From: Eubacterium sp.
Lineage (GTDB): Bacteria; Bacillota; Clostridia; Lachnospirales; Lachnospiraceae
Assembly: GCA_021442545.1 (NCBI GenBank)
Contig: JABUSX010000053.1
Location: forward strand, 1-13,941
Direction of reading: 5' to 3'
DNA: 13,941 nucleotides
The notes under the pieces are model-generated. The model worked only from the letters and a program-made list of their open reading frames with translations, had not been told where the DNA came from and made no database searches. Position numbers and translations under genes: made by a program. Below, piece by piece: positions 1-7,742 of this stretch (positions are counted from its first letter, which is position 1; each line of letters starts with the position of its first letter).

Positions 1-706
1 GTACCATTTCGCCGACAACCCGGCGCCGTTCCGTCAGAGTCCCGGCGTGCAGCAGTCCGACCAGTTTGCCGATCTTTTCCATCCGGTCGACATCTTCCTT
101 CTCTGCTCCGGCCAGAACCGCACCGATCATCAGGGAAGCCTCGATCAGGGCGGATGTCTTCTTTTCATAGATGTAAAGCAGCGTATCCTTATCTTCTACG
201 GGCTTTCCCTTCTTTTCGTTTTCAACGTCGAGTCCCTGTCCGCCAAGCATCCCGTAAAGGCCTGTCTTTGCAGCCAGGATCTGCAGGGAACGAAGGATAC
301 GGCCGCGTACATCCTGATGATAATAGGTCTGGAGAACCGTCTCAAAAGCCAGATTCAGCAGGCCGGCTCCGGCCAGAACCGCGATCGCCTCCCCATATAC
401 GGCATGGGTCGTTTTGTTTCCGCGGCGGTATTCATCGTTGTCCAGCGCCGGCAGATCGTCATGCACCAGAGAATGTGTATGTATCATTTCGATCGCCGCC
501 AGAAACGGATCGATCGTGGCATCCTCTCCTCCGAACATTCTGTAGCTTTCCTGCATCATGATCGGCCGCAGACGTTTTCCCCCGACACAAAGACTGTACC
601 GCATGGCCTCGGCCAATGCCTTTCCTCCCGGTCTTGATTCCGGAAGATACTGATTCAGAATCTCGTTGATCTCGTTCTTACGCTGTTCCAGTTCCTCTTT
701 AATCAC
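1..706 (-). CDS. ispA: Polyprenyl (farnesyl/geranyl) diphosphate synthase, partial at left edge
   Basis: Condenses isopentenyl diphosphate with allylic diphosphates in the cytosol to make C10-C20 isoprenoid precursors. The visible 235 residues hold GGKRLRP (42-48) and the first Asp-rich motif DDLPALD (83-89) followed by NDEYRRG, then the family block EKKTSALIEASLMIGA (181-196). I chose the GTG at 706-704 because AGGGAG (bases 714-719) sits 7 nt upstream; it begins one base after the xseB stop, so it is cotranscribed and probably coupled. Two oddities: the usual LAGD is LAGAGLL (111-117), and after KIGKLVGL (~211-218) the expected FQIxDDILD second Asp-rich motif is absent. The last ~18 codons read LHAGTLTERRR and onward, unlike the family in any of the three frames. 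The protein is an IspA-type synthase for most of its visible length, but the end may be broken or misassembled. Confidence 0.85.
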   Translation of the reverse strand, partial: MIKEELEQRKNEINEILNQYLPESRPGGKALAEAMRYSLCVGGKRLRPIMMQESYRMFGGEDATIDPFLAAIEMIHTHSLVHDDLPALDNDEYRRGNKTTHAVYGEAIAVLAGAGLLNLAFETVLQTYYHQDVRGRILRSLQILAAKTGLYGMLGGQGLDVENEKKGKPVEDKDTLLYIYEKKTSALIEASLMIGAVLAGAEKEDVDRMEKIGKLVGLLHAGTLTERRRVVGEMV

Positions 707-707
707 T

Positions 708-971
708 TTAAAACTCCCTCAATTCTCCGTTTTCACTGATCTGCTGCATCTTCTTTTCCACAGTATCGATCTTTTCGCTGCACTGCTTCAAAAGCTCCAT
801 ACCCTCTTTGTAGATCTGAAAGGATTCCTCCAGAGGAACCTCTCTGTCTTCCAGACGCTCCACCAGCTTATCCAGACGCTCAAAAGCCTGTTCCAGGGTC
901 AGTTCTTCACCGGTTTCAGCCTTGCTGTCCGCATTCGGTTTTCCGTTTTCTTCCTGATTCTTCAAAACCAC
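708..971 (-). CDS. xseB: Exodeoxyribonuclease VII small subunit
   Basis: Small subunit of ExoVII, which degrades single-stranded DNA from both ends together with XseA. The 87-residue acidic, helical protein has the family core LTLEQAFERLDKLVERLED followed by VPLEESFQIYKEGMELLKQC, matching the usual 70-90 residue length. It lies 68 bp after xseA in the same operon and is followed at once by ispA. The start is uncertain. GTG at 971-969 gives 87 residues but the only Shine-Dalgarno-like GGGAG (974-978) is just 2 nt away; an in-frame TTG at 965-963 gives 85 residues with a proper 8-nt spacer and may be the true start. The upstream frame is closed by a TGA at 986-984. Confidence 0.93.
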   Translation of the reverse strand: MVLKNQEENGKPNADSKAETGEELTLEQAFERLDKLVERLEDREVPLEESFQIYKEGMELLKQCSEKIDTVEKKMQQISENGELREF

Positions 972-1039
972 ATCTCCCGCTTTTCAATCGATCCATTCTT
1001 CGGTTTCTGATTTTCCGGACATCCGCACTCTGAACCGGA

Positions 1040-2392
1040 CTATTCCAAAACAGGACGTCTTCGTTCTTCTGCTCCGGTCACATCTGCATGGATCACACCA
1101 TCCGTGACCTGAATATGAAGTGCATCTCCCGGAACCACATCCTGCACGGAAGCAATATTGTGCCCTCTTTCATTTTCCGCATACGAATAGCCCTGACGCA
1201 GTTTGCGGATCGGTGAGAGCCCTTCCCAATCCCGGAGACGCAGCTCCAGTTCATGCTTTTTTTCTTCAAGGGACCGCCGGACACCTTCCTTCAGTATACG
1301 CTGCAGTTCCGTGAATTTTTGTTTCCGATCCTCAAGAACCGTTCCGGAACGGGAATACAGACGTTCGGAAAGCCAGTTCAGACGGGTGCGGTTTTCACGT
1401 ATATTCTGCTCCATCAGACCATAAAACCGGTCTTCCAGATCCGCCGCCTTCTGCCGTTTTTCCCGCAGGCTGTTCTCCGGAGAAACATGACGGAGATGCC
1501 GTTCGTACACGGCTGTTCTCTCCCGCACGGCCCGGACTTTATTTCCCATTTCCGTTTCAAAACGGTTCCTGTACCGGTGCAGTCCGGCAAGCAGTTCCCG
1601 GACGTCACAGACAGCCAGTTCTGCCGCTGCCGAAGGTGTCGGTGCCCTGAGATCCGCCACAAGATCCGCGATCGTTGTATCCGTTTCGTGTCCGACTGCC
1701 GAAATCACGGGTGTTCCGCAGTAGAAAATGGCTCTTGCCACTTTTTCTTCATTGAACGCCCAGAGGTCCTCGATCGAACCGCCTCCGCGCCCGACGATCA
1801 GGCAGTCCAGACCCATGGCGTCAAGAGTCTGAATACCGCGTACGATGCTTTCTGCCGCGCCTTCTCCCTGAACAAGAGCCGGATAGAGGATCAGCTCCGC
1901 ATAGGGATTGCGCCGGTGCGCAATATTCCGTATATCCTGTACCGCTGCTCCGGTGGGTGCCGTCACAACGCCGATCCGGCGTGCGTAGTACGGAATCGGC
2001 TGCTTATAGCAGGCATCAAACATACCTGTTTCTTCCAGTTCTTTTTTCAGCGCCAGATACCGCTCATAGAGCTGTCCGGCTCCCTGAAGTTCGATCTTTC
2101 TGGCATAAAGCTGGTATCGTCCCTGCTGCAGATACACGTCAACGGAACCGGATGCAACGACCTTGTCGCCGTCCTGCATCCGAAAACCCAATCCGCTCCT
2201 GTCTCCTGCCCACATAACGCAGGAGAGCCCGGCGGTCTCATCTTTCATCGTGAAATAAATGTGGCCGGAACGGTGATAGGTAAGATTGCTCACTTCACCG
2301 CTGACCGAGATATGCTTCAACAGATAGTCCTGAGAAAGCAGACCGCGTATATGGCGGCCTACATCTCCGACCGGAATGATCTTCTGGTTCAC
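1040..2392 (-). CDS. xseA: Exodeoxyribonuclease VII large subunit
   Basis: Catalytic and DNA-binding subunit of ExoVII, a single-strand-specific nuclease in repair and recombination. The 450 residues fit the family. An N-terminal OB-fold region (~1-105) contains VSGEVSNLTYHRSGHIYFTMKD-like sequence from residue 29. The catalytic domain follows with APTGAAVQDI (145-154), GRGGGSIEDLWAFNEE (201-216) and SAVGHETDTT (231-240) leading to RAPTPSAAAE (249-258). A long charged coiled-coil region covers ~270-400, before a short C-terminal strand segment that includes GYSYA. The GTG start at 2392-2390 overlaps the nusB TGA as GTGA, so translation is probably coupled. xseB follows 68 bp downstream. Confidence 0.96.
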   Translation of the reverse strand: MNQKIIPVGDVGRHIRGLLSQDYLLKHISVSGEVSNLTYHRSGHIYFTMKDETAGLSCVMWAGDRSGLGFRMQDGDKVVASGSVDVYLQQGRYQLYARKIELQGAGQLYERYLALKKELEETGMFDACYKQPIPYYARRIGVVTAPTGAAVQDIRNIAHRRNPYAELILYPALVQGEGAAESIVRGIQTLDAMGLDCLIVGRGGGSIEDLWAFNEEKVARAIFYCGTPVISAVGHETDTTIADLVADLRAPTPSAAAELAVCDVRELLAGLHRYRNRFETEMGNKVRAVRERTAVYERHLRHVSPENSLREKRQKAADLEDRFYGLMEQNIRENRTRLNWLSERLYSRSGTVLEDRKQKFTELQRILKEGVRRSLEEKKHELELRLRDWEGLSPIRKLRQGYSYAENERGHNIASVQDVVPGDALHIQVTDGVIHADVTGAEERRRPVLE

Positions 2393-2850
2393 TCTTCATT
2401 CCCCGGTTCTGCCTCTTCGGCTTCTTCGGCGATTTTTCCAAGGATCCCGTTTACAAAAGAAGCCGATTCATCGCCCCCGTACTTCTTGGCCATTTCCACT
2501 GCCTCGTTGATGGCAACTCCTGTAGGAATATCTTCATCAAAGAGCAGTTCATAGGAAGCAAGACGCAGGATGTTCAAATCCACCTTGCCCATGCGGCTCG
2601 TCTTCCATCCCTTTGCTGTATGATTCAGTTTTTCATCGATCTCATCGACATGACTGCAGACTTCCTGCAGCCGCTGACGGATCTGTTCTTCATCTTTTTC
2701 AGAAACCTGACCGTCAGCCGGAACTTCTTCCAGCCCGCCCCGTACATTCTCCAGATACTGGGTCACCAGTTCCGGCATCTCCTCTTCCGTACGAAACTGC
2801 TGCATGAAAAGCAGGCGAAAAACGGTTTCTCTTAATTCTGCTCGTTTCAT
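2389..2850 (-). CDS. nusB: Transcription antitermination factor NusB
   Basis: RNA-binding component of the antitermination complex (with NusE/S10, NusA and NusG) that helps transcribe rRNA operons. The 153 residues are all-helical by sequence. The N-terminal RxxVFRLLFMQQF-type motif, with a divergent acidic linker, is followed by the diagnostic C-terminal half: KTSRMGKVDLNILRLASYEL, then IPTGVAINEAVEMAKKYG and SASFVNGILGKIAEE. The ATG at 2850-2848 overlaps the stop of the Asp23-like gene as ATGA, and its own TGA overlaps the xseA start. This Asp23-nusB-xseA-xseB-ispA order is familiar in Clostridia. No separate promoter is visible. Confidence 0.96.
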   Translation of the reverse strand: MKRAELRETVFRLLFMQQFRTEEEMPELVTQYLENVRGGLEEVPADGQVSEKDEEQIRQRLQEVCSHVDEIDEKLNHTAKGWKTSRMGKVDLNILRLASYELLFDEDIPTGVAINEAVEMAKKYGGDESASFVNGILGKIAEEAEEAEPGNEE

Positions 2851-3332
2851 TTGGATTCCACTTCGACATCCGCCACGCTGACACTGATATTTGACACGGT
2901 CAGACCTGTCATCAACTCAACTCTGTTCTTCACCCTCTGCTGAACCTTTAAGGTCGTTTCCGGGATGTTGCACCCATAGGTCACAATAATGATCAGCCGC
3001 AGAGAAATCGCATTCTCCACGATCTCAACCTTAACGCCCTTGGCTATGAGGCGCCCTCCGGCACGTGCGGCCTTCTCACGCGTCACACCGCCGCTCATGC
3101 AGGCCACTCCCTTCACGTCCGTAGCAGCGAGTGCGGCAATAACTGCAATGACCTCATCCGAAATCTGAACTCTTCCGATCGTATGATCATCATAAATCGT
3201 GAAGATCGCCTTGTCTCCTTTTGATTTCAGGGATCTTAAGACTTCCCCGTCTTCATAAGATTCCTCTCTTCTTTCCATTGCTGCATTTTTATACTTCGGA
3301 AAGGGAGGGATCCTTAAATTTCTCTGTGCCAT
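2847..3332 (-). CDS. Asp23/Gls24 family envelope stress-type protein
   Basis: Member of the Asp23/Gls24 (DUF322) family, small proteins linked to envelope or alkaline stress in Firmicutes; the exact role of the nusB-linked paralogue is not settled. The domain runs from ~50 to 158: IGRVQISDEVIAVIAALAA, then DVKGVACMSGGV, then an alternating hydrophobic strand region (AISLRLIIIVTYGCNIPETT) and VQQRVKNRVELMTGLTVSNISVSVADV. The first ~45 residues are a charged extension. The ATG at 3332-3330 is supported by AGGAGG at 3341-3346 with an 8-nt spacer. It is first in the operon, behind the promoter at 3366-3394, and overlaps nusB by 4 nt. Confidence 0.92.
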   Translation of the reverse strand: MAQRNLRIPPFPKYKNAAMERREESYEDGEVLRSLKSKGDKAIFTIYDDHTIGRVQISDEVIAVIAALAATDVKGVACMSGGVTREKAARAGGRLIAKGVKVEIVENAISLRLIIIVTYGCNIPETTLKVQQRVKNRVELMTGLTVSNISVSVADVEVESK

Positions 3333-3365
3333 CTGCGTATCCTCCTGTCTGGATGATTCTGCAAG

Positions 3366-3394
3366 ATTATACCATTTTTTATATTCAATGAAAA
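3366..3394 (-). promoter_or_regulatory. Sigma-A promoter of the asp23-nusB-xseA-xseB-ispA operon
   Basis: On the minus strand a perfect TATAAT (3366-3371) is preceded by TG one base upstream (extended -10). A TTTTCA -35 (3389-3394, 4 of 6) lies 17 bp further up. Initiation near 3359 would give a leader of ~25 nt ending in the AGGAGG ribosome binding site. It is the only good promoter seen ahead of the five-gene block. Confidence 0.82.
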
Positions 3395-3457
3395 GATACC
3401 GGTTCTTCCTTCCGGTTTCCGGTCATCAGACAACATCAGGCAGAAGACCCGGTTTGT

Positions 3458-5050
3458 TTACGCCCGTCCGAATTCTTCGAGTATGAGTCCGGGGTTCCGG
3501 TCTTCGACCATACCAACGCTCCAGGAGTTGGCAAAAAGAAGAAGCGGCCGGCCCTTCATATCGACAACCAGCTTCATATCCGATGTGCCGGTGATCTTTT
3601 CCGGAACAACTTCATCCGGATTACCGATCCAGCGGATATATGCATACGGCAGTGTGTCAAGACGAACATCTACATTGTATTCATTTTCCAGACGGAATTT
3701 CAGAACATCAAACTGCAGGATACCCACAACGCCGACAATGATCTCTTCCATGCCGCCGCGGGTCTGCTGAAAGATCTGGATCGCACCTTCCTGTGCAATC
3801 TGTTCGATTCCTTTGACGAACTGTTTCCGCTTCATGGAATCCAAAAGCGTAACTCTTGCAAAATGCTCAGGCGCAAATGTCGGGATTCCCTCAAAACGGA
3901 AAATTTTTCCCGGTACACTGATCGTATCCCCGATCGAAAACAATCCCGGATCGAAAACACCGATAATATCTCCCGCCCATGCCTCGGAAACGACGTGGCG
4001 CTCCTCGGCCATCATCTGCTGCGGCTGCTGCAGACGCAGCTTACGGTTTCCCTGAACATGCAGAACCTCACGATCCGCATCAAACTTTCCGGAACAGATA
4101 CGCATAAATGCGATCCTGTCCCGATGGTTCTTATTCATATTTGCCTGGATTTTGAACACGAAAGCGGAAAAATCCGGATCTGCAGCATATACCACACCTT
4201 CATCCGACTGACGCGGAAGCGGCGGTGTCGTCATCTGCAGAAAATGTGTCAGAAAGGTCTCTACGCCGAAATTCGTAAGTGCTGATCCGAAAAAGACAGG
4301 AGAAAGTTCCCCGCGGCTGACCATTTCCTGGTCAAATTCTGCTGATGCTCCGTCGAGCAGCTCGATCTCTTCCTCCAGCTGCTCCTTCTGCCCCGGCAGA
4401 AGCACATCCGCAAGATGCGGATCCGACAGATCGATTTCCTCCTGAATTCCTTCCGTTGTGCCTTTCCTGGTGTCGTGGAAAGTCAACACTTTTCCCGTAT
4501 TCCGGTCAAACACACCACGGAAATTCTTCCCGGAACCGATCGGCCAGTTTACGGGACAAGTCGGAATGCCCAGCTCCTTTTCAATCTCATCGACAAGATC
4601 AAAGGTGTCACGGGCATCTCTGTCCAGCTTATTGATAAAAGTGAAGATCGGAATATGACGCATCGCGCAGACCTTGAACAGCTTTCTTGTCTGCGCCTCT
4701 ACGCCTTTGCCGCCGTCGATGACCATGACAGCCGAATCGGCAGCCATCAGGGTCCGGTAGGTATCTTCGGAAAAGTCCTGATGTCCGGGTGTATCCAGAA
4801 TATTGATGCAGTACCCGCCGTAAGAAAACTGAAGAACAGATGACGTAACGGAAATACCACGCTGTTTTTCAATCTCCATCCAGTCCGATACGGCATGACG
4901 GGCTGTTGCCTTTCCTTTTACGGAACCGGCAAGATTAATTGCTCCCCCGTAAAGAAGGAACTTTTCCGTTAAAGTTGTTTTACCGGCATCAGGATGCGAA
5001 ATGATCGCAAAGGTTCGCCTTTTTTCAATTTCTTTTGCATAATCGGCCAC
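3458..5050 (-). CDS. prfC: Peptide chain release factor 3 (RF3)
   Basis: Ribosomal GTPase that removes RF1/RF2 after peptide release. The 530 residues match full-length RF3. GTPase motifs are intact: G1 SHPDAGKT (18-25), switch I RGISVTSS (64-71), G3 DTPGH (86-90) and G4 NKLD (140-143), with IPTCPVNWPIGSG after the G domain. Domain II and the RF3-type C-terminal domain follow (QTRGGMEEIIVGVVGILQFDV-type segment, then RLENEYNVDV). Start is GTG at 5050-5048 with AAGGGA about 10 nt upstream. It sits 29 bp downstream of the LCP gene, so the two are probably cotranscribed. Absence of the EF-G domain IV pattern and the SHPDAGKTTLTEK motif favour RF3 over EF-G or TetM-like proteins. Confidence 0.97.
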   Translation of the reverse strand: MADYAKEIEKRRTFAIISHPDAGKTTLTEKFLLYGGAINLAGSVKGKATARHAVSDWMEIEKQRGISVTSSVLQFSYGGYCINILDTPGHQDFSEDTYRTLMAADSAVMVIDGGKGVEAQTRKLFKVCAMRHIPIFTFINKLDRDARDTFDLVDEIEKELGIPTCPVNWPIGSGKNFRGVFDRNTGKVLTFHDTRKGTTEGIQEEIDLSDPHLADVLLPGQKEQLEEEIELLDGASAEFDQEMVSRGELSPVFFGSALTNFGVETFLTHFLQMTTPPLPRQSDEGVVYAADPDFSAFVFKIQANMNKNHRDRIAFMRICSGKFDADREVLHVQGNRKLRLQQPQQMMAEERHVVSEAWAGDIIGVFDPGLFSIGDTISVPGKIFRFEGIPTFAPEHFARVTLLDSMKRKQFVKGIEQIAQEGAIQIFQQTRGGMEEIIVGVVGILQFDVLKFRLENEYNVDVRLDTLPYAYIRWIGNPDEVVPEKITGTSDMKLVVDMKGRPLLLFANSWSVGMVEDRNPGLILEEFGRA

Positions 5051-5079
5051 GACGAACGTATCCCTTCTATCCGAACCGG

Positions 5080-6198
5080 TTATTCTGCCGCAGCCGTCGG
5101 AGCCGGCGTTCCCGTCGCACCGGATGCTCCGGCTGCATTACCCGTGGCGGCAGATGCTCCCGAATTTCCGTAAAGCACTTTCTGCAGGAACTCGGCATTG
5201 GCCTGCAGATCCGGCACAAGAACGGCCATTCCGTGAACTGTTTCGGAAGTATATGTTCCCTCAAGCGGGATCCTGTAGCTTTCCGGATTCAGAGACGTGC
5301 TCTGAAGATCCTTGATCAGCATCATGATCTGAGACTGTGTCATATCCGTCGTCAGGCAGGGAAGGATGCTGTCGGAAAGAGCAAGCTGTGTGGGCAGTCC
5401 GCTGGCCATCAGTTTGTTGAATGCAGACATGATCACCTTACGCTGCCTGTCTACACGGTCGTAGTCGGAATTTCCGATATGACGCATACGTGCATAAGCC
5501 AGTGCCTGTGTCGGAGTCAGATAGTTGATTCCTTCTGTCAGAGCCCAGCTTTCCACCGGAGTATCCGTAGAAGAGCCGAGTGCCGGATTTTCGTTCATGT
5601 AAGCAGCCTCTTCGGCGCTCAGCTCGATTTCCAGATCGCCGACTGTACTCATGGCTTCCAGGAAACCATCCAGATTTACTTCAATATTTCCGTCGATCGG
5701 GACACCGAAATTCTGTTCGATGACCTCATCCAGCAGCGGCATTCCGCCGAATGCATAGGCCGCATTGATACGGTTTGCATCATATCCGGGAATCGGTACA
5801 TACATATCACGCATAAAGGAGACCAGCGTGATCAGCTTTGTTTCGGAGTTTATACTGACAAGGATCATCGTATCCGAACGCTGACGACCCTCTCCGCTTC
5901 GGGCATCCTGTCCGATCAGCAGAATGTTTGTAACATGAGGAGCCTCTTCGGCCTTGATTGCCGTGACTTTTTTCCATTCGATCTTCTCAGGCTGGATCGT
6001 ATCCGGTCCGCTTTCTTCATCCGCCTCAAAGGTCTGCTCGGCAACCGGTATCGGTTCGGGAAGAACCTCCGACGTAGTGCGGTTAATTTTGGAAAGCTTT
6101 CCCTGCACATAGAGCATTCCGATAATGCTGACCAAAATGGCAATGATCACGATCATAACAACGATCATAATTCCTTTTTTCGCGGACTTTTTTTTCAT
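5080..6198 (-). CDS. LytR-CpsA-Psr (LCP) family cell-wall glycopolymer ligase
   Basis: LCP enzymes act outside the membrane and transfer lipid-linked anionic glycopolymers (teichoic acid, capsule) to peptidoglycan. The 372-residue form has a Lys-rich start, one membrane anchor (~9-31), an acidic linker (~45-85) and the LCP domain. The domain shows NILLIGQDARSGEGRQRSDT (91-110), SFMRDMYVPIPG (127-138), RINAAYAFGG and, further on, ALAYARMRHIGNSDYDRVDR, which supply the conserved Arg/Asp residues. The last ~28 residues are an Ala/Gly/Thr/Ser-rich tail. I chose ATG 6198-6196 because AGGAGAGG lies 9 nt upstream; a longer reading from 6279 puts 27 extra residues before the membrane anchor and has no clear ribosome site. 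It lies 104 bp after the 376-residue gene and 29 bp before prfC. The polymer substrate cannot be told from sequence. Confidence 0.93.
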   Translation of the reverse strand: MKKKSAKKGIMIVVMIVIIAILVSIIGMLYVQGKLSKINRTTSEVLPEPIPVAEQTFEADEESGPDTIQPEKIEWKKVTAIKAEEAPHVTNILLIGQDARSGEGRQRSDTMILVSINSETKLITLVSFMRDMYVPIPGYDANRINAAYAFGGMPLLDEVIEQNFGVPIDGNIEVNLDGFLEAMSTVGDLEIELSAEEAAYMNENPALGSSTDTPVESWALTEGINYLTPTQALAYARMRHIGNSDYDRVDRQRKVIMSAFNKLMASGLPTQLALSDSILPCLTTDMTQSQIMMLIKDLQSTSLNPESYRIPLEGTYTSETVHGMAVLVPDLQANAEFLQKVLYGNSGASAATGNAAGASGATGTPAPTAAAE

Positions 6199-6270
6199 GA
6201 CGAAGCGCCTCTCCTGATTTTCTGTGATCTGCAGTTTCCGGGCCGTTTTCATTTCCGGAATCAGCCGGAC

Positions 6271-6304
6271 AAAAAACAAACCTGTATCTTGACCCTGAAC
6301 GGTT
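6271..6304 (-). terminator. Weak intrinsic terminator candidate after the 376-residue gene
   Basis: On the minus strand AACCGT (around the stop codon) can pair with AC-bulge-GGTT, followed by the U-rich run TTTGTTTTTT. The stem is only ~6 bp with a bulge and a 13-nt loop, so partial read-through into the LCP gene is plausible. No convincing -35/-10 pair is visible between this point and the LCP start. Confidence 0.25.
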
Positions 6305-7433
6305 ATTTCCCGTATCCGTTCAGTTCAATGTTTAAAAGTTCTATCTTCCTCTGTACGGCCTGTATGTTCCCGTCTGCCTCCGTAATTTTCTTACAGAGAT
6401 CCACGGCACCCTCATCATCCAGCTTCAGAAAACCTTTCGTGACGGCATCCGGAAGGACGAATTTCTTTTTCATATCCCCTCCGAACAGAACGGACAGATA
6501 CTTTCCTTCCTGCGCTGCCACAACTCCTGACCCGTAACGCGCGTGGCCGATCTCTTTTCCCGACAGATCCGGAAGATCCAGCTTTGCACGCTTTTTTTCT
6601 AAAGACTTCTTCTTTTTCTCTGCCTCCTGAATGGCATCGCGGATACGCTGTTCTTCTTTTTCGATTTCTTCATCGGGAGCCGCATCCTGATTCGACGCAG
6701 CATCTGCATCCTCATACAGATCATAATGACGTGCACAATAAATGAGATCCCAGACCAGAATATGATTTTCTCCGTCAACCTCTGTCACGGAGCTGTCATC
6801 CGTTTCATCTGCCACCGTTTCAAGTGCGTCACTGATCAGCTGAAGAAGATCCGGCTGCTGCTGAAGTTCGGCTGCGACCTCATCGCACATTCTGTAGTAC
6901 TCGGGAATCTGGAGTTCCTCATTACGATAAATCTCGTTTTCAACGCCAAGGTACCGCGCAAAGACCCTGACCTCGCTCTCCGCATACATATAATTATTAT
7001 CCGGATCTGCGCAGCTCAGAAACAGGAGTGCCGAACTGACATCCTGATGATATTTCCATTTTTCGGGGGCAGACTCCTGAAGAATGCCGTTCATCACCCG
7101 GACAAACGTATCAACCCGGTTCTGAATATCGGAATCTTCTTCTTCCATAAGGTTCCTGAATGCTCCGCGAACCTTTTCTTCCACCTCTGTTCCCTGTTTG
7201 CAAAGAAAAATCACGCCGCCGACCGGCTGAAAAGAAGGGACATCGATCTGATTTACGGAATCTTCGAAAGCGGTTTTGAACATTCGTCCGAACTGAACCT
7301 CATCAAGATCCCAGTACTTCTGAAAATGACTGATGGCAGACCATTTATAAGTCTCTTTATGCTCCTGAGTCTTAAAAGAATCATACTTTTCAACATAACT
7401 GTCGATCAGCTGCTGAAGTCGAATTGTGTCCAT
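6303..7433 (-). CDS. Uncharacterised protein with coiled coil and Tudor-like C-terminal segment
   Basis: I do not recognise a named family with certainty. The 376-residue, acidic, soluble protein has a helical N-terminal region (1-~240) with conserved-looking aromatic patches: KETYKWSAISHFQKYWDLD (27-45), EKWKYHQDVSSALLFLS (124-140), NNYMYAESEVRVFARYLG (147-164) and HILVWDLIYCARHYDLY (224-240). A low-complexity acidic linker follows (~241-258), then a charged coiled coil (~258-288). A compact segment at ~291-336 (GKEIGHARYGSGVV, then LSVLFGGDMKKKFVLPDA) resembles the small Tudor/SH3-like barrel at the C-terminus of PcrA/UvrD helicases. A short helix ends the protein. ATG 7433-7431 has AAGGAGG 5 nt upstream, and a consensus promoter lies 63 bp further up. 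No membrane segments or signal peptide. My impression, unverified, is of a clostridial hypothetical family. Confidence 0.9.
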   Translation of the reverse strand: MDTIRLQQLIDSYVEKYDSFKTQEHKETYKWSAISHFQKYWDLDEVQFGRMFKTAFEDSVNQIDVPSFQPVGGVIFLCKQGTEVEEKVRGAFRNLMEEEDSDIQNRVDTFVRVMNGILQESAPEKWKYHQDVSSALLFLSCADPDNNYMYAESEVRVFARYLGVENEIYRNEELQIPEYYRMCDEVAAELQQQPDLLQLISDALETVADETDDSSVTEVDGENHILVWDLIYCARHYDLYEDADAASNQDAAPDEEIEKEEQRIRDAIQEAEKKKKSLEKKRAKLDLPDLSGKEIGHARYGSGVVAAQEGKYLSVLFGGDMKKKFVLPDAVTKGFLKLDDEGAVDLCKKITEADGNIQAVQRKIELLNIELNGYGK

Positions 7434-7495
7434 GCGATCCTCCTTGCATCATTTCACCGGGTTTCAGGACCATGTCCCGATTTCGGTTCACGGAT

Positions 7496-7525
7496 ACTAT
7501 ATGACAGTTTTGCGCGCCCTGTCAA
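7496..7525 (-). promoter_or_regulatory. Strong sigma-A promoter of the 376-residue gene
   Basis: On the minus strand a perfect TTGACA -35 (7520-7525) is followed, after 18 bp, by TATAGT (7496-7501, 5 of 6). It lies 63 bp upstream of the ATG at 7433, giving a leader of ~55 nt. This makes the 376-residue gene the head of a unit that probably reads on into the LCP gene and prfC. Confidence 0.78.
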
Positions 7526-7742
7526 GCAATCCCCTGTACTTCACAACAGCTTTTTTAAAGCATCTCACAACAGACTTTTCAACTGCACGGCACTGTTATT
7601 TTCCGTTCTGCGGAACCGCCTTTATTATTTTCAAAGCACTGACTTATTTCAGCTGTACGGTATCTTCGTTTCTTTTTCACAGCAAAGACTTCACGATCTT
7701 CAGGGCAACGTCTTTTCAACTGAATATCACTGTCACGGACAA
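7526..7742 (-). other. Gene-free intergenic stretch with short direct repeats
   Basis: I see no supported gene here. It is more AT-rich than its flanks. CTTTTCAACTG occurs twice (7575-7585 and 7712-7722) and TCACAACAG twice (7541-7549 and 7565-7573). A minus-strand stretch without stops (7582-7779, 66 codons) has no ATG and no ribosome site and overlaps the trpB2 terminator, so I do not call it. It may be gene debris or an unrecognised regulatory or small-RNA region. Confidence 0.4.

Noticed and set aside
1253..2554. 433-codon plus-strand open frame
   Set aside because: It is fully antisense to xseA and nusB, both of which carry clear family motifs, and its translation is Arg/Phe/Ser-rich without any recognisable domain or ribosome site.
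3389..3417. Possible terminator for prfC (AACCGG...CCGGT followed by ATCTTTT)
   Set aside because: Only five base pairs with a 9-nt loop, no real U tract, and it overlaps the -35 region of the next operon's promoter.
5035..6537. 500-codon plus-strand open frame
   Set aside because: Antisense to the LCP gene and the end of the 376-residue gene; no family features, His/Arg/Cys-rich shadow translation.
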